Assembly (NCBI GenBank): GCA_030998225.1
Contig: JAPYXD010000677.1
Location: 12,213,501 to 12,277,500 of the forward strand
Direction of reading: 5' to 3'
Source of the DNA: Diplolepis rosae
Taxonomy: Eukaryota > Arthropoda > Insecta > Hymenoptera > Diplolepididae
DNA: 64,000 bases
Made by a program: the position numbers and the translations under genes. A model generated the notes under the pieces. The model saw only the letters and a program-made list of their open reading frames with translations. It was not told the origin of the DNA and did not search any database. Numbering within the stretch: the stretch's first letter is position 1; every line of letters begins with the position of its first letter. This document shows, piece by piece, positions 12,248 to 22,386 of this stretch.

Positions 12248-12613
12248 TCCAAATTGATTTTCTGTTTAGAATCGGAAGCTTCTTATGGATGGCTTAAGCA
12301 AACAAAGTTATGATATTTTACATAACTACTCAATGCAGAACTAATAATTAAAACTATGCAAAATCGTTTAGAATTGCTTAAGTAACCATTTCTACGAACA
12401 AATAGTAGTTTTTTAATCATTCATAGTCATTAGTAGAAACTCTTACTGAAGCAATTGGTAAATAAATTAGTACTATTTCAAAAAGTAATTTTCTACTTAT
12501 TGAAATTTAGAGATCACTATATCAATTAATTAAGGTCATGTATCACTTATTGATTTCTGTGTTACTGACAATTTTTCCTGTAAACTCATGTCCATAGGAA
12601 ATTAAAGGTTGAA

Positions 12614-12978
12614 TTAAGGGCATGTGATACATGAAGAAAGTAACAACTTTATTTGAATAACTTGGTCCAGTTTCTATATGTTTGCGTCCAAACTTCATAA
12701 AATTTTCTTTTCAAAATTTGGGAAATGTTAAATAAGATAAAAACGGACGTAGATGGACTACTTTTAGTTTTGATAATGAAAAAAAATGTCTGATAGATTT
12801 TGATAAAATTGAACTTTTTTTTATTTTCCAACCTTAAAGTAGTTTATCTACGTCCGTTTTCATCTTCTCTTCCATTTCCCTAATTCTGAAAACAAAATTC
12901 TATGTATTTTGGACGTAAACATGCAGAAACATGAAATCAATCAAATTTCGTAATTTACTAAGTATCACATGACCTTAA
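12614..12978. mobile_element. TTAA foldback, 'acggacgtagat' family
   Basis: Lies between TTAA at 12614-12617 and TTAA at 12975-12978. The left end is GGGCATGTGATACATGAAG and the right end is the inverse of GGTCATGTGATACTTAG. Arms containing AAACGGACGTAGATGGACTA (left) and its inverse (right, about 12840) make it a foldback of about 357 bp. It shares its right TTAA with the next element. Confidence 0.7.
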
Positions 12979-13342
12979 GGTCATGGACCAATCGGATCAC
13001 GTGACTAGGTTCCTACCTAATCAGCATTTTCAATTCGCGTAACTCCATTTCTCTTAAAAAAATTGAGATAACAAGTTGAAAATTTGTGACAGTAAGTGAA
13101 ATGCACTAAGAGAAGTTTGTCTGGTCATGAATGTTTATAATTATAAAATGTCTTTTTTTTTAGGACATTCCTTTTCATAATTATAAACATTTATGACCAG
13201 ACAGACTTATATTAATGTATTTTATTTAATTCCACAAATTTTCAGTTACATTTCTTATTTTTTATATAAATAGGGTTACACAAACAAAAATGCCGGTAAA
13301 GTAGGAATCTAGTCACGTGACCAGGTTGATCTATGGCTTTAA
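12975..13342. mobile_element. TTAA foldback, 'ccaacctggtcacgtgac' family
   Basis: Between TTAA 12975-12978 and 13339-13342. Near-palindromic over its full length: GGTCATGGACCAATCGGATC at the left, GACCAGGTTGATCTATGGC at the right, and a centre built on ATAATTATAAACATTTATGACCAGACAGAC and its inverse. Other full copies start at 28515, 38725, 48126, 50016 and 57298. No coding capacity. The right flank (13343-13378) is also shared with 28480-28514. Confidence 0.8.
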
Positions 13343-13344
13343 AA

Positions 13345-14034
13345 AATTGTCAAAATTAAAATCATTTAGAAACAGACAAATTTTCTTCGGTAGCTTTGAT
13401 TCGGTTTTAGGAATTTTGAACTTCATTTCTATCTTTTTTTATTTTGTTTCCGGTCCAAAACTAAAGGTTTGTCTAATTTTTTCTAAATAGAGCATTATTT
13501 TTGATTTTCTAAAATCCTGGTCGAACATTTTTGATTTATGTGATACAGACGACCCAAGGAAGGCTTTGGCGTAGGCGTTGGTTGAAATATTCATTCTCAA
13601 CCCGTGTATCGTTACTCGGAAAATTGCCACCAATGGATGTTGTTCGCCTGTGAACCTGGCGTCGTAAAACTTTCTTTTTTCTGCCATTCTTTTTCTTCCT
13701 CCATGGGTCTGGAAATTGAAATTGAAGAAGCTTGTTTTTTTTTCCGGATACAACTATATATATTACGTGACTTTGTCAAGATATTTTATGATTTTTTTTA
13801 ACAAGTTAGAGGCATGTAAAGTGAGGGATGAGCATTTTTGAAACCGACATTAGGAATGTAACTAGGAATGTAGTCTTACTATTTTGAAACATATATTTAA
13901 AACATCAGATTACTTACATAAATTTTTTTAGATATTCGAAATGAATAATTACTTCCTTGATGTTTAAATTATAAAATGGATTTTTTACTTTACAAAATAA
14001 TAAATTATTAACCGATTTGTTTTCTGTGTTTCAG
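13345..14034. other. Intron up to the S1 exon acceptor
   Basis: Contains a 104-codon minus-strand open frame (13439-13753) with no recognisable domain, in a slightly GC-richer patch at 13545-13700. The last 30 bases before 14035 form a T-rich tract ending TTTCAG, a good acceptor for the slo S1 exon. Confidence 0.5.
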
Positions 14035-14096
14035 GTGGTGCTAGTTTTCATTCTCAGTATAGCCTCGCTTATAATATATTTCATCGATGCCTTCAG
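14035..14096 (+). CDS. slo: slowpoke BK channel, exon encoding transmembrane segment S1
   Basis: Sixty-two bases encode 20 residues (VVLVFILSIASLIIYFIDAF) plus two bases of a serine codon completed in the next exon. This is the S1 helix of BK (Slo1) channels, and the match to insect Slo is nearly exact; the usual insect ending is I-D-A-S rather than I-D-A-F. BK channels open K+ conductance in response to depolarisation and intracellular Ca2+, in plasma membranes of neurons and muscle. The acceptor is TTTCAG and the donor CAG|GTGAGA. The exon enters in frame 0 and leaves after two codon bases. The start codon and S0 must lie in upstream exons outside the window. Confidence 0.95.
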
Positions 14097-14192
14097 GTGA
14101 GAAATGCATATATTTACAATAATAAATTCAAGTTCTTGAAATTTTTCATCTAGCGAAAATCTGATACCCGTTTTTATTGGTGTATGTTTCAG

Positions 14193-14289
14193 CGAGGACG
14201 TGGAGCGTTGCCAGAAGTGGAGCGAAAATATTACTCAGCAGATAGACTTAGCTTTCAATATATTTTTTATGGTCTACTTTTTTATACGC
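14193..14289 (+). CDS. slo: slowpoke exon: S1-S2 loop and S2
   Basis: Ninety-seven bases complete the split serine and add 32 residues: S-E-D-V-E-R-C-Q-K-W, then a NIT glycosylation-type triplet, then QQIDLAFNIFFMVYFFIR, the S2 helix of the BK voltage-sensing domain. The acceptor is TTTCAG|CGA and the donor CGC|GTAAGT, leaving frame 0. Only a 96-bp intron separates it from the S1 exon, in contrast to the kilobase introns elsewhere. The next exon continues directly with F-I-A-A-S-D-K, as in all known insect Slo. Identity is certain from colinearity. Confidence 0.95.
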
Positions 14290-14402
14290 GTAAGTACTAT
14301 ACTTGACCTCTCACATTGTCATAAAATTGAGAAGATGTCTAGGAATTTTATGTCATGCACGATGACGTATCTGGTCTGTCGAATCTAGTTCAAGCTTACA
14401 TA

Positions 14403-16440
14403 GTCCAGTATATTTAGTCCGATTCCTATAGGTATTATTGCAATTCATTGGGTAAGAAAATTTTTTTTTGCCATCTTTACGGTACCATATAGGAAGCTTA
14501 AATCCAAGTTTTCGACCATCAACCCTTTGCAGGTTGTCCGCCATCTTGAATTAAGGGGTGATTTCTTGTATAGCGAATAACAGTCGTATTTTTGATTTTA
14601 TCAAGAAAACAGTTTATACCATTTTTCACGAGAAAAATGAGTTCTACAAATTAGTTTATCTTATGTTTTCTCGTATTTTGCTTATTTGTTGCTTAAAAAT
14701 CGATTATAAAAATAAAAAGAGGGTTGAAATTTTTTTTAGATCGAATATCTTTTTTTATTTCGGTGCTATCGCAAAACTTTTCGGGCAAAAGTTATGATTC
14801 ACACTATCCTCTACAATTATTTTTTGAAAACTTTTTTTTGTAAGAGCAATTGTTTACTTACCGTAGCGTCTGAAAGTTGCGCGCTCCATCATGTATCTCG
14901 TGCAGCCGACCAACCATGAGTGATTGTTTTATTTGCAAAAAGGCTTTAAGTCTTTCCGATAATATCACAATTAAAGAAAAAGGCATTAAAACACTAATCA
15001 AATCGGAAAATTTGCGAAATCACAAGGAAAATGAGTGCTGTTTAATGAAAAAAACAGCAGTTACCATACATCGCGCGTGCTATAAAAACTACTCCAACTT
15101 GAAATTGGCAGTTGTTGCAAGGTAATGTGGGCTTTAATTAACAATTTTTCGACGTCCAGTGTATGAAACTTCATTTTAATGAATTAATGAAAAATTATAC
15201 GCAACGATCTATAAAAACCTTCTAATAATCTTCATTAAAAATTATTCATTGTGTAAATATCAACTGTTTCGATTCCGAGAACTTAAAATTATTAATTCTG
15301 AGAATTTCAAGAGTTAAAATGTTTTACATTTTTATTCAAATATAGAGAATCAAAATTTTCAAAATTCTTTAGCTTTTCGATTGCATCATGTCGATTTCCA
15401 GATTTTTCAATGTTGAATTTTAAAATGGATGAAACAAGAAGCATTTTTGAAAATATGAATTAGGAAAATCCAAACACTCTCGCCTCCTCAGATAAACCTC
15501 CCAGGAAAAAACTATTCAAATTTTAAACACCGTAGGAATAATATATAGCAATCGAAGATATAAAGTTCGAATTTCTTAAAAAATTCATGCTTAATTATCT
15601 CAAAAGGCAACTTTGTTAAATTTCTATTCCAAGAAGTTTATGCTCTCGAAAACAACCTCTCTACTTCGAAAATGAAATTGTAGAAATAATCGGATTCTCC
15701 AGTTCGAAATCATTTGAGAACAGTTTGGGCCTAATTCAACAAAAAACTGGTTTAAAAAATTATGGATTAATATTTGAGCAAAAAAGGCTCCATTGAAAAA
15801 CTTCATACAATACAAAATTTTCTCAATGCCACTTTTTCAATTTTTCTGAAATCTCTAGTCCTAGAAGTTGCCGATCTTAAGATCTAGCGATAAAATTCAA
15901 CGCAACTTAGAATAATTTAGTACGGCACAGCGCTCGCAATCCAGCACTACCAACTACCGAGTGACGGAGCGCGCAACTTTCAGACGCAACGATAAGTAAA
16001 CAATTGCTCTTACAAAAAAAAGTTTTCGAAAAAAAATTGTAGAGGATAGTGTGAATTACAACTTTTGCCCAAAAAGTTTTGCTATAGCACCGAAATAAAA
16101 AAAGATATTCGATCTAAACAAAATTTTCAACCCTCTTTTTATTTTTATAATCGATTTTTAAGCAACAAATAAGCAAAATACGAGAAAACATAAGATGAAC
16201 TAATTTGTAGAACTAATTTTTTTCGTGAAAAATGGTATCAACAGTTTTCTTGATAAAATCAAAAATACGACTGTTATTCGCGATACAAGAAATCACCCCT
16301 TAATTGGAAATGGCGGACAACTTGCAAAGGGTTGATGGTCAAAAACTTGGATTTAAGCTTCCTATATGGTACCCTAAATATGGCAAAAAAAAATTTTCTT
16401 ACCCATTGAATTGCAATAATAAAACCTAAATATACTGGAC
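14403..16440. mobile_element. 2.04 kb DNA element with ~480-bp inverted arms, TA flanks
   Basis: TA (14401-14402) GTCCAGTATATTTAG opens the left arm; the right arm ends with the inverse, CTAAATATACTGGAC-TA (16441-16442). Arms of roughly 480 bp (14403-14890 and 15960-16440) match as reverse complements at about 90%, including GCGTCTGAAAGTTGCGCGC at the inner edges. The unique centre of about 1.07 kb has one exon-like ORF at the left inner border. The element begins 113 bp after the S2 exon donor. No transposase is recognisable; it looks non-autonomous or a decayed remnant. Confidence 0.75.
14877..15125 (+). CDS. Cys/His-rich exon-like ORF inside the long-TIR element
   Basis: An 82-codon open frame spans the inner edge of the left arm. 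The likely start is the second methionine (14913), beginning M-S-D-C-F-I-C. It has C-x2-C (CFIC), the segment IKEKGIKTLIKS, a further E-C-C, and H-R-A-C-Y-K-N-Y. This C..C..C..H/C arrangement with 'KGIKTLIKS' resembles the N-terminal zinc-binding part of a large family of uncharacterised proteins that I recall from insect and cnidarian repeats; that link is from memory. The frame stops at once in TAA of AAGGTAATG, which also reads as a splice donor after A-R. It may therefore be a first exon whose downstream exons are lost. Probably not expressed as host protein. Confidence 0.4.
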   Translation: MRAPSCISCSRPTMSDCFICKKALSLSDNITIKEKGIKTLIKSENLRNHKENECCLMKKTAVTIHRACYKNYSNLKLAVVAR

Positions 16441-16442
16441 TA

Positions 16443-16975
16443 ACAGTGTCAATAGTGCGAAAATAAATTTATTGCATGGTTCAGGTGATTCCCGAGCCTC
16501 TAATAATGCAAATGTAGATTTACATTGTTTCGGCTGCGTACTCATGTTGTTCCACTGGGATAACAACCTTTGAATAGCAGATTAAATCCATTATTTTATC
16601 ACATTGCAATATATATATAAAACTCTCAATTAATTAGAAAATTAAAAAGTTACTATTTAAATAAACTCATCTATCTTAGGATAGTTTGAGAAAGGATTTT
16701 GCTTTTATTCTAAAATAACGTCTTTCAAATGTGTTATTTTTCCTAAAAGTTACTGTAACGATTTCTAAATATCCAAAATAATTAGAAGGCCTGCGGGTTG
16801 CAAGCCAAACTTATATTTTTGATCATTTCTGTATAAAATAATGTATAAAGAAATTGCAAATTGCTATATAATTAACCGATTTTGGAAAGCTTCAGCAATC
16901 ATTAGAAAAACCTCTGAAATTTTAGAAACTGTAAAATTAAAACTACAAAAGATTTAGAGTAACTTTGTTTATTAC
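16443..16975. other. Intron, no feature seen
   Basis: AT-rich; no exon, repeat arm or RNA gene recognised. Confidence 0.4.
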
Positions 16976-17369
16976 AGGGTGGCCGCTGGATCGGGAAACC
17001 GGGATTTTTTTGTGACCTGGAGAAACCGGGAAATGACCGGGAATTTTTTTGTTGACTGGGGATTTTAAACAAATTTTAATAAAAGACAATTTTTATTTGT
17101 TTTAAATGTGTTACATAAAGTGATTTACTTATATATTATATTATGCATTTCGAAATTCCCGCCTGATTTTAACAATTGTCCATTTCGTATGATTTCGTGA
17201 TTTCGGTATACCAGGAGAAATTTCATTTCAGAATATTGAATAAAAAATATTTTAAAACTCTAAAAACCCATTGCATTAACTGTTATTCATTGGAAACTAT
17301 TTTTTTAATGACCGGGAAAGGATTTTCGATTACCGAGAATTATTTTTGTCGATGAAAACGGTTACCCTG
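16976..17369. mobile_element. CAGGGTGGCC-ended element, hAT-like MITE
   Basis: Starts CAGGGTGGCCGCTGGATC and ends GGTTACCCTG. The first 80 bases repeat the units GGGAAACCGGGA and GACCGGGAA, and the right part again holds GACCGGGAAAGG. Short elements with CAGGGTGGCC ends and CCGGGAA repeats are widespread in animal genomes and usually placed near hAT. I cannot confirm an exact 8-bp target duplication (flanks TTATTA / CATTAAG). Confidence 0.55.
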
Positions 17370-17741
17370 CATTAAGTTTGGATAAATGAGTATTTCAATG
17401 ATCAGAAACTTTAACGTTATCAATTCTTTAATTTTACAATTTCTGAATGTTTCAACTTTTCTTTTTCAAGCTTTTAATCGCCAAACTATCTGACATTTTT
17501 TTACTTTGCTTCAAGTAGATTTGCACAATTGTAAAATAAAATAAAAGATTTAGAGTGTGGATTTTTGGAGATTAAAACTAATTTAGAAATTTTAGTATGG
17601 GATGTTTTACCAGTAAAAAATACAATGTTTTATTTGAAAGCTTTGGTATGTTTCGAAACAAAATTCTCCACAATTTTGAAGCGTATAATTAGGTTTTTGA
17701 TATTTATGGAATTTTGAAAAAGGAAAATTAAAATGTTGCAG

Positions 17742-18005
17742 TTTATCGCCGCCAGTGACAAGCTGTGGTTCATGCTGGAGATGTATTCATTCGTAGACTA
17801 CTTTACGATACCACCGTCTTTCGTTTCGATCTATCTGGATCGAACGTGGATCGGACTAAGGTTCCTTCGAGCCCTACGACTGATGACGGTCCCTGACATC
17901 CTCCAGTACCTCAACATTCTAAAGACATCGAGTTCCATTCGCCTCGCCCAACTCGTATCCATCTTCATTTCCGTCTGGTTGACTGCTGCTGGCATTATAC
18001 ACTTG
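17742..18005 (+). CDS. slo: slowpoke exon: end of S2, S3, S4 voltage sensor, S5
   Basis: This 264-base exon (88 codons, frame 0 at both ends) encodes F-I-A-A-S-D-K through G-I-I-H-L. In order: S3 ([20 protein letters not shown]), S4 with three arginines in [11 protein letters not shown] (equivalent to human R207, R210 and R213), the S4-S5 linker [16 protein letters not shown], and S5 ([18 protein letters not shown]). The acceptor is TTGCAG and the donor TTG|GTAAAC. It is the largest exon in the window and almost identical to known insect Slo. A methionine nine bases upstream belongs to the intron, not the protein. Confidence 0.97.
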
Positions 18006-18479
18006 GTAAACAAATTATCAAATCAATCAGCACTTGTCTCTAACTACTCATAGTTTTTAAACAAGAATTTCATCTTCATGAATTTCTTTCTCTTTATATT
18101 TATTAAGCTTTGAACTATTACTTTTTATACACTGTTAGAAATTTTCTGAAATTTACAAAATTTTTAAGTTACAAACGTAATGGAAAATCATATGAAATTT
18201 ACAATACTTTTACGGAAATGTATCTTAAATTTGCTATAGATTGACTAAATTATCTCAAATTCTCCTTTAAATTACAAAACTGTAAATGTAAATGTGTATT
18301 AAGGACGTGGATCAACTAGTGCAGCTGATTAAATCAATAGAATCACTTTCCTCCAAGATTTTTTTACAATAATGAATTTTTTGAGAGGAAATTTCAGAAC
18401 ATGAGAAAGGACATATGAGCAGATGACTGTAGACTTCAATTAGTTCTAAACAACAATGAGAAAAATAGATACTAAAAAT

Positions 18480-19338
18480 CTGCCCGCTTCGCAGGCACAT
18501 TCTCATCGCGCGCTTCGCTCGCAAGTTTGAGCGCGCCTAGGGCGCGCGATTCGATCGTCGCGCTTCGCGCTCCTTTCTTTCTGGGCCTCGCGCTTCGCGC
18601 TCGGTCTTGTGCTCTTCGCATACATTTAAGTTTATTTCTTATAATTTGATACTGAAGCTCAAACCAATTTTATAATTATTTTACAGATGATGTGAATTAC
18701 ACATTTTCTCAAAGTCACTCTATTTCTTTTTGAATTTAAGTAAAACAGGAAATTCAATTTACTTAAGGCTCTATCAGCCTTAAGGAACACATTCTCATCA
18801 TGACGCTCGCGCTTCGCGCTCGATTGTCTGTATACATTTCAGTAACTTTTTAATAAATTACATGATTAAAATAATTTATTTTCTTCCAAATCTCTCAAAA
18901 AGAAGAAACAGTCGTAGACTTTATTTAAGGAAACGATTTTGCAGAACAACGCTTATTTCGTATCTCGTATAATTTAACTGGAAAATGGAATTTTGATATT
19001 GACTTTTTTCGAATTTGAATATGCTTTAACATTTCTAATTTTGATTTAATCAAAAAATGTTATCAGGATAATTTGTAGAGATTTATGAGCACTATCAAAA
19101 GCCAGTATTGAAATTTTTGATTTTTTCAAAAAATTATTTTCAAAGACACAAAAGTAGTGCTCAATCACTCAAGTTTGATTGGATGTGGCTGGTTAACGAA
19201 CGACAGACAGACAGACAGACACTTTCGTAAAAACCATTTTTTCTGACTCAGGGGGTCTCAAAACGTAAAGCTTTGATGAAAATTTCGAAAGTTATTTTTC
19301 ACATAAAACCAATACCTTCTCATCCATGATGAGAATGT
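18480..19338 (-). mobile_element. ATTCTCATCATG element, copy 2 (inverted, internally deleted)
   Basis: Minus-strand relative of 20055-21432. It opens at its GC end with CTGCCCGCTTCGCAGGCAC and GCGCG islands (18508-18610), passes through CATCATGACGCTCGCGCTTCG at 18797 and ends CATGATGAGAATGT at 19325-19338. It lacks roughly 500 bp of interior present in copy 3, including most of the 'gatacgaaaaaacgtt' blocks and part of the region around (GACA)n at 19201-19220. It faces copy 3 head to head. Confidence 0.75.
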
Positions 19339-20054
19339 AAAAATGAGATACTAGAATGTTGGATATTACCTTATATCATCTAGATTATACTACATAATAT
19401 CTAATATATTCTTTTAAATATACAAGATATTAACCACCAATAACAGTTTATATTCAAAATTTACAATATTAGATATTAAACTTTAATATCTAAGATTTTT
19501 ATAAACAGTAGCATGCACGTGCCCGAGGAAAAGTCACGTGATCAGAGTCTTTGAATTCCATGTAATTTGTCTATCGCGCTCGCCCATAGTTTTGCCGGTC
19601 GCATGGTTTTTGGTTTCGACACTGAAATAATAATGTTGTGTCAATATGAAGTTTTGAAGTGTGATTTTTGAAAATTTTTTATATTACCAGTACTGAAATC
19701 AGTAAGTATCTATCTATATAAGTATATCATTTTTATACCTTCAATATTTGAAATGAATTTTCTAACCTCTCAATAACTCGTTCTTTATGTAGCCGTTTTT
19801 AAATTCAACATCGAATCGGAATTTATTTACTGGAATTCATAATAGTTTCCAAATCTTTACAATTATGTTGAACGTTTTTAAAATCTCCATTTATTAACAG
19901 GTTGCCTTGACTTTGAGAATAATAATCAACAAAATATGGACTTGCGAAAACTCTTAGATCGAGGAATTCGAGAAAAAAGGAGATTATAAGAAAATTTTGA
20001 ATTCCTTGATCAATCATTATTTACATCATGTTATATTTTCTTAATTTCATTTTT
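19339..20054. other. 716-bp segment enclosed by two inverted element copies
   Basis: Sequence between the facing copies 2 and 3. The innermost flanks are also inverse of each other (AAAAATGA at 19339-19346 and TCATTTTT at 20047-20054). It holds a GC-richer patch at 19510-19615 (GCACGTGCCCGAGG, GCGCTCGCCCATAG) that is not repeated elsewhere in the window. No ORF of note; the minus-strand frame at 19823-20017 has no recognisable features. Confidence 0.45.
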
Positions 20055-21432
20055 ACATTCTCATCATGGATGAGAAGGTATTGGTTTTATGTGAAAAATG
20101 ACTTTCGAAATTTTCATCATATATTTACGTTTTGAGACCCCCTGAGTCAGAAAAAAAAGGTTTTTACGAAAGTGTCTGTCTGTCTGTCGTCTGTAGTAGG
20201 TCGTGTGCGGCATAACTCTCGATAGAATTATCAGATTCAATTGAGCTTTGGTACACTTTATCGGAGCCGAAAAAGTAAGGACAAGTTCGTTAACCAGCCA
20301 CATCCAATCAAAATGGAGTGGTTGAGCACTACTTTTGTGTTTTTGAAAATAATTTTATGAAAAAATCAAAAATTTTAATACTGGTTTTAGATAGTGCTCA
20401 TAAATCTCTAAAAATTATCCTGATAACATTTTTTGATTAAATAAAAATTAGAAATGTTACATATTCAAATTCGAAAAAAGTCAATATCAAAATTCCATTT
20501 TCCAGTTAAATTATACGAGATACGAAAAAACGTTATGATACAATATTATTGAATAAATAAAGTCCTACAAATTTGAATTGTAACATTTTTTCATAAGATG
20601 CATATTTTTCTTTTTAGTTCAAAAAAAAAATATTGAAAATCCAAAATTGATTTTTTTAACAATAATATTCGAAATACGAAAAAAACGTAAGAATACAAAG
20701 TTGTTCGTTTCAAAAAGATCTACAAATTTTGTCCGACGCAGTTTCTGATAAAACAAATATTTTTCGTTTCAATTCCAAAAAATACGATTAAAATTCAAAA
20801 ATTCCATTTTTTAGACAAAATATGTGTGATACAAAAAAAACGTTTAGATGGAAAATTGTTTGCCTAAATGAGGTCTACAAAATTCTCATTAAGACATTTC
20901 GGGACAGGAGGTATATTTTATGTTATGATTTTTAATATTTAAAAAATTCGATTTTTTTCACCAAAATGTGAGATACGAAATAAGCGTTGTTCTGCAAAAT
21001 CGTTTCCTTAAATAAAGTCTACGACTGTTTTTTCTTTTTGAGAGATTTGGAAGAAAATAAATTATTTTAATCATGTAATTTATTAAAAAGTTACTGAAAT
21101 GTATACAGAAAATCGAGCGCGAAGCGCGAGCGCCATGATGAGAATGTGTTCCTTAAGGCTGATAGAGCCTTAAGTAAATTGAATTTCCTGTTTCACTTAA
21201 ACTGAAAAAGAAATTTTAGTGAATTTGAGAAAATGAGTCATTTACATCATCTTTAATATTATAAAATTGGTTTGAACTTCAGTATCAAATTATAATAAAT
21301 AAACTTGAATGTATCTGAAGAGCACAAGAACGAGCGCGACGATCAAATCGCGCGCCCCAGGCGCGCTCAAACTTGCGAGCGAAGCGAGCTGCGCGCGAAG
21401 CGCGCGATGAGAATGTGCCCGCGAAGCGGGCA
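20055..21432 (+). mobile_element. ATTCTCATCATG element, copy 3 (fullest copy)
   Basis: Runs from ACATTCTCATCATGG to a GC-rich tail at 21330-21432. Landmarks in order: (GTCT)n at 20174, TGTGCGGCATAACTCTCGAT, four blocks with 'gatacgaaaaaacgtt', GCGCGAAGCGCGAGC (21117-21131), CATGATGAGAATGTG, then a second island ending GATGAGAATGTG and the perfect hairpin GCCCGC-GAA-GCGGGC (21417-21431). Copies 1 and 2 match over long stretches at roughly 90%. No transposase. The terminal hairpin is reminiscent of Helitron 3' ends, but the TIR-like ACATTCTCATCATG pairs argue for a different class. Confidence 0.75.
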
Positions 21433-21719
21433 GATTTTTTTATTCAATATTCAATCAGTATTTTTACATAATTATTAGACAATTGCATTCAATGACATAA
21501 ATATTGACTTTAATTATCTAACCCTAGCGAACTGGCTGAACGGTAGCTTTACGCTGTACCGTAAATTATCGTAAAGCTATCGTAAAGTAGCATTATAACT
21601 CATGAATGAGGCAAAATAAGCATTTAAAATGTTTTTATCTTTATTCTACGTTGAAAATAACGTTAACTGGTAATTGAAATATGCAATAATTTTATTTATT
21701 TACGCTGAAAATTGAAAAA
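21433..21719. other. Segment between nested elements
   Basis: Part of the stretch inserted into the split TTAA foldback. It contains a local palindrome made of GGTAGCTTTACG (21551) and CGTAAAGCTATC (21579). No coding sequence. Confidence 0.35.
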
Positions 21720-21908
21720 AACATAATACTTGTCATTCAAGGCAGTGCAGTGGTTCATCACTTTCCATGTCTTCACCGTCAGGATTGAATATTTGTTAGA
21801 GTGAGATGAAAGTATAGTTGTGTCTCACTCCAGTCAATGGTCAACTTTAATGGAGAAGTTCCACAAAAGGTGAACCACTGCACTGCCTTGAATGACAGGT
21901 ATTATGTT
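21720..21908. mobile_element. Foldback 'ggcagtgcagtggttcatc'
   Basis: The left arm AACATAATACTTGTCATTC, followed by AAGGCAGTGCAGTGGTTCA, is mirrored by TGAACCACTGCACTGCCTTG and AATGACAGGTATTATGTT at the right. Arms of about 43 bp are almost perfect, and the 189-bp unit has no ORF. It is one of the components inserted into the split TTAA foldback. Confidence 0.65.
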
Positions 21909-22386
21909 AAATCGCAAATGCATTATCTGCTAATATCAAGATATTGCGGTTTACTATTTATTTTTTTCCGTGAATAAAAAAAATAATTCCTCTTATGCCG
22001 ACACTAAAATTATTTTAATTGCTAAAAACTAATTAAAGTCTATAGCCATCCACTAATACTTCCTTTATTATGCTCTAAAGTTTCAGCTAAACAAATTCTT
22101 TATTGTTGAAAAATCCTAGGGGAAACTGATCTTATTGATTTAGTCAGCTTTACTGGCTGATCCATGGCCTTAAAGTTACGAAACTGTAACAGAATTTTTA
22201 GTAACATGTAATTGCATAAAGCTTTAGTTACCTGGAGCATACAATTTTTTTTTTCAAGTTTCATAATTTCCAGATACAAGTATCGGAATATTCAGTAATT
22301 TGTGATTCTTAAATTTATCTTAATTTTACGAAATTAGTAACTGTACAAAGGTTTAGTTACGTGTTTAAGAAATTTCTAATAATGTG

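Larger units (their letters stand above)
18299..22173. mobile_element. TTAA foldback, 'gattaaatcaat' family, split by insertions
   Basis: The left half, 18299-18479, opens TTAA-GGACGTGGATCAAC and contains CAGCTGATTAAATCAATAG and CTTCAATTAGTTCTAAACAA. The right half (about 21985-22173) contains AAAAACTAATTAAAGTCTA, GATTTAGTCAGCTTTACTGG and ends CCATGGCC-TTAA. Together they match the uninterrupted copy at 29593-29936. About 3.5 kb of other elements now separates the halves. Confidence 0.7.
18130..22386. mobile_element. Outermost layer of nested insertion: CACTGTTAGAAATTT element
   Basis: TA (18128-18129) then CACTGTTAGAAATTTTCTG begins the element. Its remaining right part is 22174-22386, with AAATTTCTAATAATG as a degraded inverse end. 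The two remnants (18130-18298 and 22174-22386) resemble each other as inverse arms (ATTACAAAACTGTAA-type motifs) and resemble 3230-3420 and 26150-26398. Everything between was inserted later at a TTAA. Confidence 0.55.

Noticed and set aside
13439..13753. 104-codon minus-strand open frame
   Set aside because: No recognisable domain, no splice or promoter context, and embedded in the slo intron; about the length expected by chance over this much sequence.
1..14034. Search for the slo start codon, S0 exon and the segment just before S1
   Set aside because: No sequence encoding the expected conserved residues was found on the plus strand; these exons must be upstream of the window.
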